Position numbers and translations under genes: made by a program
In this document: piece after piece, positions 33,039 through 42,432 of the stretch
Numbering within the stretch: the stretch's first letter is position 1
Layout: every line of letters begins with the position of its first letter
From: UBA6115 sp050952935
Lineage (GTDB): Bacteria; Bacillota; Clostridia; Christensenellales; Aristaeellaceae
Length of the DNA: 64,000 nt
Assembly (NCBI GenBank): GCA_050952935.1
Contig: JBMNLS010000002.1
Location: 186,001 to 250,000, forward strand
Reading direction: 5' to 3'
Notes under the pieces: generated by a model
The model's database searches: none
What the model saw: only the letters and a program-made list of their open reading frames with translations
Told to the model about the DNA's origin: nothing

Positions 33039-33482
33039 ATGACTATGACGCTGGTGAAAGAAAACCGGAAACATTACTTGCCCTGGCTGCTCATCGCTGA
33101 TGAGCAAGAGGATATGATCGACAAATATCTGAAGCGCGGGGATATGTATGTGTTGGAGGACGATGGCGTCAAGGGGGTGTGCGTTATCACCGATGAGGGT
33201 GAGGGCGTGTGGGAAATCAAAAACATCGCCACTGACCCCGCCGCCCGTGGCAAAGGGTATGGCAAATACATGATTGACTATCTCGCCAGGGCTTATGCGG
33301 GGAAGGGCCACACCTTATTGGTAGGCACTGGGGACAGCCCGCTGACCGTTCCCTTTTATGAGCGGTGCGGCTTCACCCGCTCCCATGTGATAAAAAATTT
33401 TTTCACTGACAACTATGATCACCCCATTTTTGAATGCGGGATACAGCTAAAAGACATGGTGTATTTTAAAAGGGAGCTTTGA
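33039..33482 (+). CDS. GNAT-family N-acetyltransferase
   Basis: 147 residues from ATG 33039, which has GGAGG 7 bases upstream; longer readings lack a ribosome site. The acetyl-CoA motif is IKNIATDPAARGKGYGKYMI (R-G-x-G-x-G/Y pattern), followed by LLVGTGDSPLTVPFYERCGF. The start of the fold, MYVLEDDGVKGVCVITDE, matches strands 2-3. The substrate is unknown. It is divergent from the GntR operon and ends at a bidirectional-looking terminator. Confidence 0.88.
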   Translation: MTMTLVKENRKHYLPWLLIADEQEDMIDKYLKRGDMYVLEDDGVKGVCVITDEGEGVWEIKNIATDPAARGKGYGKYMIDYLARAYAGKGHTLLVGTGDSPLTVPFYERCGFTRSHVIKNFFTDNYDHPIFECGIQLKDMVYFKREL

Positions 33483-33497
33483 CAGATGAACGAAAGC

Positions 33498-33525
33498 AAA
33501 GCCGCGGCAAAACTGTCGCGGCTTT
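33498..33525. terminator. Bidirectional-type hairpin between convergent genes
   Basis: AAAGCCGCG, 10-base loop, CGCGGCTTT: a 9-bp stem with A/T flanks on both sides, between the GNAT gene and the NatB-like gene that converge here. Confidence 0.75.
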
Positions 33526-33544
33526 GATGTATTTGGCTTTATGA

Positions 33545-34777
33545 TCAGTGCCCCCGGAGCGCTTCTTTGACAATGCGGGAGAGCTTGGTTTTGTTGCCAT
33601 AGTTGAGGCTGCCCCAGCGGTAGATTTTGATGCTGAGGAAGGCGAAGAACACCACGAACAGCAGCATCAGGGCCCCGGAGAGGATGAGCTCGCTCCAGGG
33701 CACGGTCGCTACGGCGTTTCTAAGGGGCATCACCATGATGGAGGTGAAGGGGATGATGCTGGCCACCACGGTCACAGCGCTTGAGGGCATATTGGCGGCA
33801 AAGATGGCCAGCATGTAGCCGATGATGAACAGAAACTGTACCAGGGCCGTGGCGCTGCCCAAGTCCTCCATTTTGGAAACGGTGGAGCCCAGGGCCGCGT
33901 ACAGGAAGAGGTAGAGGATGAATCCAAAGAAGGAGAAGAAGAGGTAACTCCAGACATAGCTGGGGGTGAGGGTGCCAGACAGCATGGCGGTGACGATCTC
34001 CGGGTACAGGGATTTGTTGAACTGATAGCCCACCACCGCGGCTAACACCACCATGCCAAACTGAAGCAGGGCGGAAGCCCCGGCGGCCGCCACCTTGCCC
34101 AAAATCAGGCTGGAGGGGCGGGTGGAGGTGATGAGGATTTCCATGGTGCGGCTGTCCTTCTCCCGGGCGATGATGGAGGACACCCCGTTGCCATATAGCA
34201 GCACCACCATGTAGATAACGATCATCAGGGCAAAGGAAAGGGCGTAGTTTTCCGTGCTGTCCCGCCCAAGGATGGAGACTTCCCCCTGGGCATTAGCCTC
34301 CTCAATGGCGGCATAGTCCTCAGCCGTGAGGCCTTTTTCCCGGATCATTTGCTGCTTTTTCAGCTGGGTGAGGATGGCTGCCATCTGGCTGTCGCGATAA
34401 TCTTCCAGGGAGCGATCCAGATAGATGGCATGGTAGCTCAAATCATGGCGGATCACAAAGCCCACCTCGATAGACTTGTCCAGCAGGGCCTGTTCCATAG
34501 CGGCCTGGTCGGGGTAAAGGCGGCTTTCGTCCGTCCCCAGGATGGGGGTCAGAAGCGCTGCTTCAGGCCCTTCGGGCAGCACATAGCCGGCGTTCTGGAT
34601 CAGCTGTTCCCCTGCCGCGCTCACCTCAGGCTCCCCGGAATCAAACAGGGTGATGATCCGGGGCAGGCTGGTGACGGCCAGCATCACCACCATCATCACG
34701 ATGGTGGTAACGATGGCGGTTTTTTTGGTCAACTGGGTTTTCAGCTCATATTGGAATACGGTCAAGAAATCGCGCAT
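33545..34777 (-). CDS. ABC-2 type transporter permease, NatB-like
   Basis: 410 residues. N-terminal segment (TAIVTTIVMMVVMLAVTSLP) with a large outer loop to about residue 175, then five clustered segments: SFALMIVIYMVVLLYGNGVS, the motif IIAREKDSRTMEILITSTRP of ABC-2 exporters, and later ASIIPFTSIMVMPLRNA. Typical of NatB or linearmycin-type exporters. It ends with a basic stretch. The ATPase gene lies directly upstream (2 bases), so the two form an export system; the substrate (sodium, drug or lipid) is not decidable. Confidence 0.9.
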   Translation of the reverse strand: MRDFLTVFQYELKTQLTKKTAIVTTIVMMVVMLAVTSLPRIITLFDSGEPEVSAAGEQLIQNAGYVLPEGPEAALLTPILGTDESRLYPDQAAMEQALLDKSIEVGFVIRHDLSYHAIYLDRSLEDYRDSQMAAILTQLKKQQMIREKGLTAEDYAAIEEANAQGEVSILGRDSTENYALSFALMIVIYMVVLLYGNGVSSIIAREKDSRTMEILITSTRPSSLILGKVAAAGASALLQFGMVVLAAVVGYQFNKSLYPEIVTAMLSGTLTPSYVWSYLFFSFFGFILYLFLYAALGSTVSKMEDLGSATALVQFLFIIGYMLAIFAANMPSSAVTVVASIIPFTSIMVMPLRNAVATVPWSELILSGALMLLFVVFFAFLSIKIYRWGSLNYGNKTKLSRIVKEALRGH

Positions 34778-34779
34778 GA

Positions 34780-35682
34780 TCAGTCACCTGCCTTCTGGAT
34801 AAAAATGTCGTTGAGGCTGGGCTCATACAGGCTAAACTGACGGATGACAAGGTTCTGCCCGGCCAGCCAGCCCAGGATGTCCCCCTGGCTGACCTGCCCC
34901 TGGGTGTCAAGGATGAGGCCTTCATCCCCCGGCAGGATGATCAGCGCTGGGAAAGCGGACTGCAAATCCTCTTTCCAAGCCTCGCCGTCTGAAAGGACGG
35001 AGAGGAAAAGCTTGTCTTTTCCCTCGGCCCGCTTGATCTCATCCAGATTGCCGGAGAGCAGGATGTCGCCATTGTGGATGAGGGTAACGTCATCGCAGAC
35101 CTCCTCCACATAGCCCATCTGATGGGAGGAAAAGATCACCAGGTGGCCTTCCTTCACAAATTCGCTGATGGCGTCCTTGAAGATCTGGGCGTTGATCGGA
35201 TCAAGGCCGCTGAAGGGTTCATCCAGGATCAGGATGTCCGGCTCGTTGAGGAAGGACTGGGCGATCTGGATTTTTTGCTGGTTGCCCTTGGAGAGGGTCT
35301 CCAGCTTTTTCTTTTTGTATTCACCCAGGCCGAAATAATCCACCCAGTGGTTGGCGGTGGATAGCGCGTCCGCCCTGGAGGCGCCCCTGAGCCGGGCAAA
35401 ATAGACAAGCTGGGCCAGCACCTCGTTTTTCTGGTACATGCCCCGTTCCTCCGGCAGGTAGCCGATTTTCAGGCTCCGGGGCATGAAGGGCTTACCGTCC
35501 AACAGAAAATTGCCGCTGTCCGGGCGGAACACATCCATCAGGCAGCGGATGGTGGTGGATTTACCCGCTCCGTTGCGGCCCAAAAAGCCCATGGCCCGGC
35601 CTGAAACCACAGAGAAGGAAACGCCGTGGAGCACTTCTTTATCGCCAAAGCACTTGGTGATGTTGTTGATGTCAAGCTGCAT
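34780..35682 (-). CDS. ABC transporter ATPase, NatA-like
   Basis: 300 residues from ATG 35682 with AAAGAGGTGA upstream. Walker A FLGRNGAGKSTTIRCLMD, Q-loop IGYLPEERGMYQK, signature TLSKGNQQKIQIAQS, Walker B DILILDEPFSGLDP and H-loop VIFSSHQMGY. The signature reads LSKGNQQ rather than LSGGQ, as in the DUF4162-bearing branch, and the C-terminal 80 residues (FLSVLSDGEAWKEDLQSAFP) match that domain. Pairs with the NatB-like permease. Confidence 0.92.
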   Translation of the reverse strand: MQLDINNITKCFGDKEVLHGVSFSVVSGRAMGFLGRNGAGKSTTIRCLMDVFRPDSGNFLLDGKPFMPRSLKIGYLPEERGMYQKNEVLAQLVYFARLRGASRADALSTANHWVDYFGLGEYKKKKLETLSKGNQQKIQIAQSFLNEPDILILDEPFSGLDPINAQIFKDAISEFVKEGHLVIFSSHQMGYVEEVCDDVTLIHNGDILLSGNLDEIKRAEGKDKLFLSVLSDGEAWKEDLQSAFPALIILPGDEGLILDTQGQVSQGDILGWLAGQNLVIRQFSLYEPSLNDIFIQKAGD

Positions 35683-35790
35683 GCTGTCACCTCTTTCTTT
35701 ACAGACAACACGAACTGTAGCATAAACAGGGTGACGATGGAAGGGCATTTCGGGCGATTATGTTGATTTATAAAAGATTTTACCTGCTTT

Positions 35791-36693
35791 TTACATCGCG
35801 GAGTTTTGGAATTGACCGCGCTGAGCAAGGAGGATGGCGCCAAACATCAGGGCGCAGCCTGCCCATTCCCGGGCGGTGGGCATTTGCCCCAGCACCAGGA
35901 TGGCGGTGAGCACGGCGAAGACGGATTCCAGGCTCATCAGCAGCGAAGCGATGGCCGGCGGCGTGGTGCGCTGACCAAAGATTTGCAGCGTGTAGGCGAC
36001 CCCGCTGGAGAGCACCCCCGCATACAAAAGCGGGCCCCAGGCGGCCAGGATCCGGGCCGGATCAGGCTTTTCAAGCGTTACCATCAGTACCCCGGACAGG
36101 AGCCCGGACACCAAAAACTGAAGGCTGCACAGCTTCATGCCGCTGACTTTCAGGCCATAATAATCCACCAGCAAAATCTGTACAGCAAAGGCGATGGCGC
36201 ATAAAAAGAGCAGCAGATCCCCCGTGGCGATGCGGAAGCCTTCCTTGACGCTCAGCAGATATAGGCCCACCCCGGCAATGCCGATGGATATCCACAGAAC
36301 CGGGCGCACGCGGTGGCCACGGAAAAGGCCCAGGATGGGGACGAACAGAATGTACAGGGCGGTGATGAACCCGGCCTTGCCTGCGCCTGATTCCTCCAGG
36401 CCAAACTGCTGCAGGTTGGTGGCCACAAACAGCACCACCCCGCAGGCGACGCCGCCCTGAAGCAGCAGACGCCTGCTGCCGGGCGGCGCATGTTGGGCGC
36501 GTTTCTTTTTATTGACGCGTTCAACCAGCAAAATGGCGGGCAGCAAGGCCAAAGCCCCCAAAATGGAGCGGACGCATTGAAAGGTGAAAGGCCGGATATG
36601 CTCCGCCGCCAGGCTCTGGGCCACAAAGGTGCTGCCCCAGATGACGGAGGCGGCTAGCAGCAGAAGACTGCCCCGCTTCGCATGATCCTTCAT
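35791..36693 (-). CDS. EamA/DMT-family transporter
   Basis: 300 residues with about ten membrane segments. It opens SLLLLAASVIWGSTFVAQSL, the first half of the EamA duplicate, with EESGAGKAGFITALYILFVP at the end of the first repeat. The second repeat closes with VFAVLTAILVLGQMPTAREW, the typical last-loop motif. The ATG at 36693 is chosen for GGCGG spacing; GTG at 36702 also is possible. The substrate (metabolite or amino acid export) is unknown. Confidence 0.9.
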   Translation of the reverse strand: MKDHAKRGSLLLLAASVIWGSTFVAQSLAAEHIRPFTFQCVRSILGALALLPAILLVERVNKKKRAQHAPPGSRRLLLQGGVACGVVLFVATNLQQFGLEESGAGKAGFITALYILFVPILGLFRGHRVRPVLWISIGIAGVGLYLLSVKEGFRIATGDLLLFLCAIAFAVQILLVDYYGLKVSGMKLCSLQFLVSGLLSGVLMVTLEKPDPARILAAWGPLLYAGVLSSGVAYTLQIFGQRTTPPAIASLLMSLESVFAVLTAILVLGQMPTAREWAGCALMFGAILLAQRGQFQNSAM

Positions 36694-36809
36694 CCTGTCC
36701 ACCGCCTTTCAAAAAACAACATAAGCATTATTTTAGGCGGGGATTGGGGAGGCGTCAAGGCGGGTACAATCCCTGTGCCGGGATTGATCCCGAAAAGGAG
36801 GATACGGAT

Positions 36810-37532
36810 TTGATCAGGCTGGAACATGTCAGCTGGAAGTTGCCGGAAGGCGGCGATATTATCAAGGATTTAAGCCTAACCATCCCCAAGGGCAAGCTCA
36901 CCGTGGTTACCGGGCCCAACGGCGGGGGAAAAACCACCCTGGCCAAGCTTATCGCGGGCCTGGTAAAGCCCAGCGCCGGGCGGATTTATCTGGATGGCCG
37001 GGATATCACGCAGCTGGACGTGACCCAGCGGGCCAGGCTGGGCATCAGCTATGGTTTTCAGACGCCGGTGCGCTTCAAGGGCTTCACCGTGCAGGATCTG
37101 CTGGAAACAGCTGCGGGCGCTCCCCTTGATTTTGACACCCTGTGCGAACTGACCGGCAAGGTGGGGCTGTGCACCATGGAGTATGTAAACCGTGAGGTGG
37201 ACGCCAGCCTTTCAGGCGGCGAGATCAAGCGGGTGGAGATCGCCTCCATTCTGGCGCGGGGCACCCAGGTGTCCATTTTTGACGAGCCGGAGGCGGGGAT
37301 TGACATGTGGTCGTTTAAGGGCCTGGTGGATGTGTTTAACGAGCTGAAGCGGGAGAAGCGCACGCTGCTTATCATCTCCCATCAGCAGCGGCTGATTGAC
37401 GTGGCTGATGAGATCGTGGTGCTTTCAGCCGGCCAGGTGCGCGATCAGGGGCCCAAGGAAGAGGTGCTGCCGGGCCTTTTGGCCGGTGAAATCGCGGGCT
37501 ATTGCCCCGTTGGCAGGAGGGGGCTGGTATGA
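36810..37532 (+). CDS. sufC: SufC-like Fe-S assembly ATPase (SmsC-type)
   Basis: 240 residues from TTG 36810, chosen because AAAAGGAGG precedes it. Walker A VVTGPNGGGKTTLAKL, Q-loop ISYGFQTPVRFKGF, signature LSGGEIKRVEIASIL, Walker B VSIFDEPEAGIDMWSF and H-loop IISHQQRL. The EAGID after Walker B and GEIKRVE are the marks of SufC. It drives Fe-S scaffold conformational change rather than transport. Overlaps the partner gene (ATGA). No SufS, SufU or SufB gene follows, so this is the two-gene, compact form. Confidence 0.88.
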   Translation: MIRLEHVSWKLPEGGDIIKDLSLTIPKGKLTVVTGPNGGGKTTLAKLIAGLVKPSAGRIYLDGRDITQLDVTQRARLGISYGFQTPVRFKGFTVQDLLETAAGAPLDFDTLCELTGKVGLCTMEYVNREVDASLSGGEIKRVEIASILARGTQVSIFDEPEAGIDMWSFKGLVDVFNELKREKRTLLIISHQQRLIDVADEIVVLSAGQVRDQGPKEEVLPGLLAGEIAGYCPVGRRGLV

Positions 37533-38464
37533 ACATCCAGGAAGTCAACCAGGTGGCCCAGGCCCTGCTGCGCACCGTGGCGGGCTATGAGGGCGCATTT
37601 GAAGGCGCTTACAACATCCGCCAGGATTCCGGCTGTGCCGGCAGGCGGAGCACGGAAAACATCCGCATCCAGCCAAAGCCCGATGGTCAGCCCGGCCTTG
37701 AAATCCATGTGGCTCCTGGCACCCGGGATGAGAAGGTGTATATCCCCGCCGTGGTCACCCATGGCCATGTGAACGATGTGGCCTATAATGATTTTCATAT
37801 CGGCGCCGGCGCCAAGGTCACCATTGTGGCCGGCTGCGGCGTGCACACCCAGGACGAAGGTGAAAGCCGCCATGACGGCATCCACCGCTTTTATCTGGCG
37901 GCAGGCAGCGAGGTGCTGTACGAGGAAAAGCACATCGGCACCGGTGAGGGCACGGGCCTGCGCCGCATCAACCCGGTGACGGAGGTTTATCTGGATGAGG
38001 ACGCCACCCTCACAATGGAAACATCCCAGATTGGCGGGGTTTCTTACACTGACCGCAAAACCACCGCCAGGCTAAAGGCCAGGGCCAGGCTGATCGTGCG
38101 GGAGCGCCTGATGACCGAGGGCAATGAGGAGGCCAAAACCCTCTTTGATGTGGTGCTGGAAGGGGAGGACGCCGGCTGTGATCTGGTGAGCCGGTCGGTG
38201 GCCAGGGGCAAGTCCCGGCAGAGCTTTATCAGCCGCATTGTGGGTAAGGCCAGGTGCCACGGCCACAGCGCCTGCGACGCCATTTTGGCGGACGACGCGG
38301 TGGTGACCGCTGCCCCACAGCTGGATGCCTTAAGCCCCGATGCCGCCCTGATCCATGAGGCCGCCATCGGAAAAATCGCCGGCGAGCAGATCTTAAAGCT
38401 GCGCACCCTGGGGCTGACCGAGGAGGAGGCCGAGGCACGGATTGTGGCGGGCTTCTTGAAGTAG
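37529..38464 (+). CDS. sufD: SufB/SufD-family Fe-S scaffold (SmsB-type)
   Basis: 311 residues from ATG 37529, which overlaps the SufC-like stop. It is much shorter than SufB (about 460). The beta-helix core is visible: YNDFHIGAGAKVTIVAGCGV, HRFYLAAGSEVLYEEKHIGT, and later VSRSVARGKSRQSFISRIVG, GHSACDAILADDAVVTAAPQ, HEAAIGKIAGEQILKLRTLG. The last two carry the Cys and the His/Glu of the cluster-assembly site (CDAIL, HEAAIGKI). With only SufC beside it, it fits the minimal SMS-type Fe-S assembly machinery of anaerobes and archaea. Confidence 0.85.
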   Translation: MNIQEVNQVAQALLRTVAGYEGAFEGAYNIRQDSGCAGRRSTENIRIQPKPDGQPGLEIHVAPGTRDEKVYIPAVVTHGHVNDVAYNDFHIGAGAKVTIVAGCGVHTQDEGESRHDGIHRFYLAAGSEVLYEEKHIGTGEGTGLRRINPVTEVYLDEDATLTMETSQIGGVSYTDRKTTARLKARARLIVRERLMTEGNEEAKTLFDVVLEGEDAGCDLVSRSVARGKSRQSFISRIVGKARCHGHSACDAILADDAVVTAAPQLDALSPDAALIHEAAIGKIAGEQILKLRTLGLTEEEAEARIVAGFLK

Positions 38465-38508
38465 GACTACATATGAGATTGAACTATGTGCTGTTGAATA
38501 CTTTTTGA

Positions 38509-39867
38509 TCAAGTAATCAAACTAGAGTATTGCTGTGCAAGGGTAATGATAGCTTCTGCTATGATACACATATCAAACCACATCTCCTCTTTGGAGATGT
38601 ATTCATCAGGTTTATGAGCCCGCGTGTTATCTAGGGAAGGATCACAGCCAAAAGTGACTGCCTTAGGAATCAGGCGGGCATATGTGCCCCCACTAAAGGA
38701 GAAAGGCTTGCTGTTTTTGCCTGTACGTCTATTGTATATTTCCATTAGAATTTTAACAAGCGGGCTTTTAGGATCAACATAGTGAGATTCTTTGCCTCGG
38801 ACACCATCGCTAGAAAACCCGAGTTTTTTCATTTTGTCTTGTACAGTTGTGATAAGATTTTTACGATCCGTGCTTTTTGGATACCGTATATCAATTTCAA
38901 AAGAAACGCTGCGATTGTTCCAATCTAGCACACCTAAATTAACTGTCAACTGACCTGTTTCATCTTGATTAGAAATGCCTAGCCCCTCTCCATAATAATT
39001 TGTATAGGAATTTCCGAGTCCTTTTAGAATAGTCAGATCATGAGGTGTTAAAGGAAGCTGTGATAAATAGGAAATAAGATTTGTCAAGGCATTTCTGGCT
39101 AATTCTGGATGTGCTGCATGACCACCTATTCCATGGGCTGATATTAGATTATAGCCATCTATTTTCTCAACTATAATGTCTTTAGACGAGTTGATATGGA
39201 GGTCTTCTAAAACAGGAAGCATTGCAGAAGCAATGCTAGGCACGACATTGGCTCGTCCTTCACAGCAAATTTTGATTTCAGAGTGATGATAGAGTTTGAA
39301 GCGAAGCTGAGCAATTCCCATCTCATAATAGGACAAAGGATAATTTGCGTCTGGTGCAAAGCCGAAATCCGGCATCGGTTGTTTTTTTGCTAAATATTTC
39401 ATGCATTCCCAATCGGTTTCCTCATCGCACCCATAGATTAATTGCACTTTGCAGGGAAGCTTTATTTTGGCATCTGAAATTGCATGCAGCGCATACAACG
39501 CACTAACTGATGGACCTTTGTTGTCCATGCTTCCACGGCCATAGATGCGATCTTCATGGATTTCAGCAGCAAAGGGATCAAATGACCAACCGGAGCCCGC
39601 TGGAACAACATCAAGATGACAAAACACACCAAGTGTTTTAGGGCCCTCTCCGTATTCAACAATACCTGCATACCCATCAATATTCTGTGTTTTAAATCCC
39701 ATCTTTTTTGCACAATCAAGGATGTGTTCAAGTGAATTATTAATCTCATCACCAAAAGGTTTGTTTGGCTTTGCAGTTGACCGCAAGCTTGGTATGCGAA
39801 TCTGTTCCTGCAATGTAACAATTGCATCATTAAAAGTCTTTTTGAGAACAATTTCTATGGTATCCAT
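38509..39867 (-). CDS. PepV/Sapep-type M20 dipeptidase
   Basis: 452 residues, AT-richer than the genes to its left. Metal-site motifs: GVFCHLDVVPAGSGWSFDPF, IYGRGSMDNKGPSVSALYAL and LIYGCDEETDWECMKYLAKK. The lid domain holds HGIGGHAAHPELARNALTNL, and the end has FSFSGGTYARLIPKAVTFGC and NTRAHKPDEYISKEEM. This is the PepV-like branch that cleaves dipeptides in the cytosol. It follows the livF gene by 41 bases in the same direction, so dipeptides or their branched-chain amino acids may be the common theme. Confidence 0.9.
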   Translation of the reverse strand: MDTIEIVLKKTFNDAIVTLQEQIRIPSLRSTAKPNKPFGDEINNSLEHILDCAKKMGFKTQNIDGYAGIVEYGEGPKTLGVFCHLDVVPAGSGWSFDPFAAEIHEDRIYGRGSMDNKGPSVSALYALHAISDAKIKLPCKVQLIYGCDEETDWECMKYLAKKQPMPDFGFAPDANYPLSYYEMGIAQLRFKLYHHSEIKICCEGRANVVPSIASAMLPVLEDLHINSSKDIIVEKIDGYNLISAHGIGGHAAHPELARNALTNLISYLSQLPLTPHDLTILKGLGNSYTNYYGEGLGISNQDETGQLTVNLGVLDWNNRSVSFEIDIRYPKSTDRKNLITTVQDKMKKLGFSSDGVRGKESHYVDPKSPLVKILMEIYNRRTGKNSKPFSFSGGTYARLIPKAVTFGCDPSLDNTRAHKPDEYISKEEMWFDMCIIAEAIITLAQQYSSLIT

Positions 39868-39908
39868 TATATTAGTTCTCCTTTATATACAAATAAAGTT
39901 GAAATTCA

Positions 39909-40619
39909 TTATATTCCTAAATATGCACGTTTGACTTCAGGATTGGCAAGAAGTTCTTTTCCTGTGTCTTCAAGAACTATCTGTCCGAGTTCCATCACAT
40001 AAGCGTAGTCAGAGATTGACAATGCGAGGCTGGCATTTTGCTCAATCAACAGAATAGTTTTGCCCATATCTCGTATTTTGAGAATTAATTCAAATATCTC
40101 ATCCACTATAATAGGTGCAAGCCCAAGCGATGGTTCATCAAGCATGATGAGTTTTGGATCGCACATCAAGCCCCGTGCGATTGCTAACATTTGCTGTTCT
40201 CCGCCAGAGAGAGTACCGGCTGCTTGACGCTGTCTTTCCTTCATTCGTGGAAACAACTCATACATTTGTTGCATACGGTCGATTGTTTGTTTTCTATCGA
40301 TTGATTTGTTGGCAACTGTACCCATAATAAGGTTTTCTTCGACTGACAATTTAGGAAACACATGTCGGCCTTCAGGCACAAGCGATAATCCGGCACGCGC
40401 AGTTTCATGACCAACATTATCAATGATTTCGTTATCTTCGAATTTTACACTCCCTGAGGTTGCAGGCTGTATCCCTGAAATTGCCATAAGCGTTGTTGTT
40501 TTCCCAGCGCCGTTTGCTCCAATTAAAGAAACAATTTGACGTTGCTTTACAGCAAGGGAAACACCACGCAGAGCGTGTATATGGCCATAGTGAACATGGA
40601 GTTTTTGAACGATTAACAT
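39909..40619 (-). CDS. livF: Branched-chain amino acid ABC transporter ATPase LivF
   Basis: 236 residues, LivF length. LHVHYGHIHALRGVSLAVKQ, Walker A SLIGANGAGKTTTLMAISG, SLVPEGRHVFPKLSVEENL, signature LSGGEQQMLAIARGLM, Walker B LIMLDEPSLGLAP and ILLIEQNASLALSISDYAYV, all LivF-specific. Overlaps livG by 7 bases. With LivG it forms the ATPase dimer of the importer. Confidence 0.95.
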   Translation of the reverse strand: MLIVQKLHVHYGHIHALRGVSLAVKQRQIVSLIGANGAGKTTTLMAISGIQPATSGSVKFEDNEIIDNVGHETARAGLSLVPEGRHVFPKLSVEENLIMGTVANKSIDRKQTIDRMQQMYELFPRMKERQRQAAGTLSGGEQQMLAIARGLMCDPKLIMLDEPSLGLAPIIVDEIFELILKIRDMGKTILLIEQNASLALSISDYAYVMELGQIVLEDTGKELLANPEVKRAYLGI

Positions 40620-41416
40620 GTTTTCTCCTCCTGCCTTTTTATTGCTTCACCTGCGGCCAGACCTTTTCCAAAATATGCTTCTTGTACTAACACATTATTC
40701 TTCACTTCGTTTGGCGTGCCCTCGCATATTTTTTTACCATAGTTTAACACCACTATTCTATGACATAGATTCATTATGAATTTCATGTCATGTTCTATTA
40801 CAATAATGGTATAACCAATTTGGTTGAGTTCTTTGATGAATACGGACAAATCCTCAGTTTCAGCGGGATTTAAACCAGCAGCAGGTTCATCCAACAACAG
40901 CAACTTGGGCTTCAATGCCATAGCTCTGGCGATTTCCACTTTTCGCTGCAAGCCATAGGAAAGATTGCTGGCTTTTAAATCACTATATTGTGCTAACTTC
41001 AAATCGTGGAGTATTTTTTCTGTTTCCACTTGAATTAAATTTTCATCTTGATGATAGCGTTTTGTGTGAAAGATTGCGTGAATAATATTTGAACGCGTCG
41101 AAATATGAAAACCAACAGCGATATTTTCTTTCACTGTCATTTCAGTGAAAAGTTTGATATTTTGAAACGTTCTTGCCATTCCAAGCTCTGCAACTTGATC
41201 TTGTTTTTTATTAGTTATATTTTTGCCTAAAAACCATATTTCTCCACTGGTTACCGGATAAGTTCCTGCACATAGATTAAAAAAAGTGGTTTTTCCAGCT
41301 CCATTCGGTCCAATAATGCCGAGAATTTCTTTTTCCTCCACTATTAAATCAACCATATCTACTGCTTTAAGTCCGGAGAAGTACTTGCAGACATTTTTTG
41401 CTTCTAAAACTTTCAT
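40613..41416 (-). CDS. livG: Branched-chain amino acid ABC transporter ATPase LivG
   Basis: 267 residues. VCKYFSGLKAVDMVDLIVEE, Walker A GIIGPNGAGKTTFFNLCAGT, VAELGMARTFQNIKLFTEM with the family RTFQN, signature LSYGLQRKVEIARAMA, and LLLLDEPAAGLNPAETEDL with IVIEHDMKFIMNLCHRIVV. These are the usual LivG patterns (L-S-Y-G-x-Q-R). The ATG overlaps the livM stop (ATGA). It is the second ATPase of the Liv importer. Confidence 0.95.
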   Translation of the reverse strand: MKVLEAKNVCKYFSGLKAVDMVDLIVEEKEILGIIGPNGAGKTTFFNLCAGTYPVTSGEIWFLGKNITNKKQDQVAELGMARTFQNIKLFTEMTVKENIAVGFHISTRSNIIHAIFHTKRYHQDENLIQVETEKILHDLKLAQYSDLKASNLSYGLQRKVEIARAMALKPKLLLLDEPAAGLNPAETEDLSVFIKELNQIGYTIIVIEHDMKFIMNLCHRIVVLNYGKKICEGTPNEVKNNVLVQEAYFGKGLAAGEAIKRQEEKTC

Positions 41417-42432
41417 TTGGAGACACTCCCTCCCGTCGACAGTGCTCGACGGGAACGCCGAGACTTTCTTCTTGAAGCCAATATACTATTGGATGCACCC
41501 GCGATTCCTTGTGGACGAATCCACATGACTACGACAATCAATACTGAATAAATTAACATGCGATAATCGGAGGCGAATCGAAAAACCTCCAATAGAAAGG
41601 TGATGGTTATTGCACCAATAATTGGACCAATGAAAGTTCCCATGCCACCCAGAACAACCATCACGAGTATTTCATGCCCAAAATCAAGCATAAACATTTC
41701 AGAGTTGATGAAACGATAATAGGAAGCCATAAATGTACCTGCTATACCCGCGAAGAAACCACTTGTCATAAAGTTTAAAGCTTTGTATTTTAGCAAATTA
41801 ATGCCTAATGAACTGGCAGCATCCTGATTCTCTCGAATTGCAATCCATGCTCGACCAATTCTGGATTTTATAATTCGTCTGCAACAAAATAATGTAATCA
41901 ATAGCAAAGCAAGAATCAAATAATATAACTGAAAGGTGCCTTTTATTTCGTAACCAAAGATACGAGGGTTTGGAATGTTTTTAATCCCTAGTGCGCCACC
42001 AGTTAGCGATCGGAAGTTGAGTGCAATGACTCGAATAATCTCAGCAAACCCAAGAGTTACTAAAGCTAAATACATGCCTGAAAGACGAGAGGTGGGCAGA
42101 GAAAGCAGCATACCAAAAAGAGCAGTAACTATTCCGGCAACAAACATCGCTGGAATAAATGGAACGGCATAGCGTGTCATCAGGATTGCCGAGGTGTAGG
42201 CTCCAATACAAAGAAAGCCAGCAAAACCGATATTGAACTGACCGCTGTATCCGTTGGTAATGTTAAGCGCTGTGCCCATCAACATGAACATCAAGGTCTT
42301 TACGGCAACACCGCGATAAAAACCATCCTGAAGAATTACAGGAAAAAGAAAAGCAAAAATTAACACAATAGAATACATTATTCGCTTATTATTCTGCATC
42401 CATTGATTGAGAAGATTGAAGTGTTCTTTCAT
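41413..42432 (-). CDS. livM: Branched-chain amino acid ABC transporter permease LivM
   Basis: 339 residues, multiple membrane segments. LNITNGYSGQFNIGFAGFLC and LVTLGFAEIIRVIALNFRSL are the LivM landmarks, followed by GRAWIAIRENQDAASSLGIN (cytoplasmic coupling loop) and VLGGMGTFIGPIIGAITITF. The C-terminal tail is unusually basic (SRRKSRRSRRALSTGGSVSK). Overlaps livG and livH by 4 bases each, so the four membrane/ATPase genes are cotranslated. Confidence 0.95.
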   Translation of the reverse strand: MKEHFNLLNQWMQNNKRIMYSIVLIFAFLFPVILQDGFYRGVAVKTLMFMLMGTALNITNGYSGQFNIGFAGFLCIGAYTSAILMTRYAVPFIPAMFVAGIVTALFGMLLSLPTSRLSGMYLALVTLGFAEIIRVIALNFRSLTGGALGIKNIPNPRIFGYEIKGTFQLYYLILALLLITLFCCRRIIKSRIGRAWIAIRENQDAASSLGINLLKYKALNFMTSGFFAGIAGTFMASYYRFINSEMFMLDFGHEILVMVVLGGMGTFIGPIIGAITITFLLEVFRFASDYRMLIYSVLIVVVMWIRPQGIAGASNSILASRRKSRRSRRALSTGGSVSK

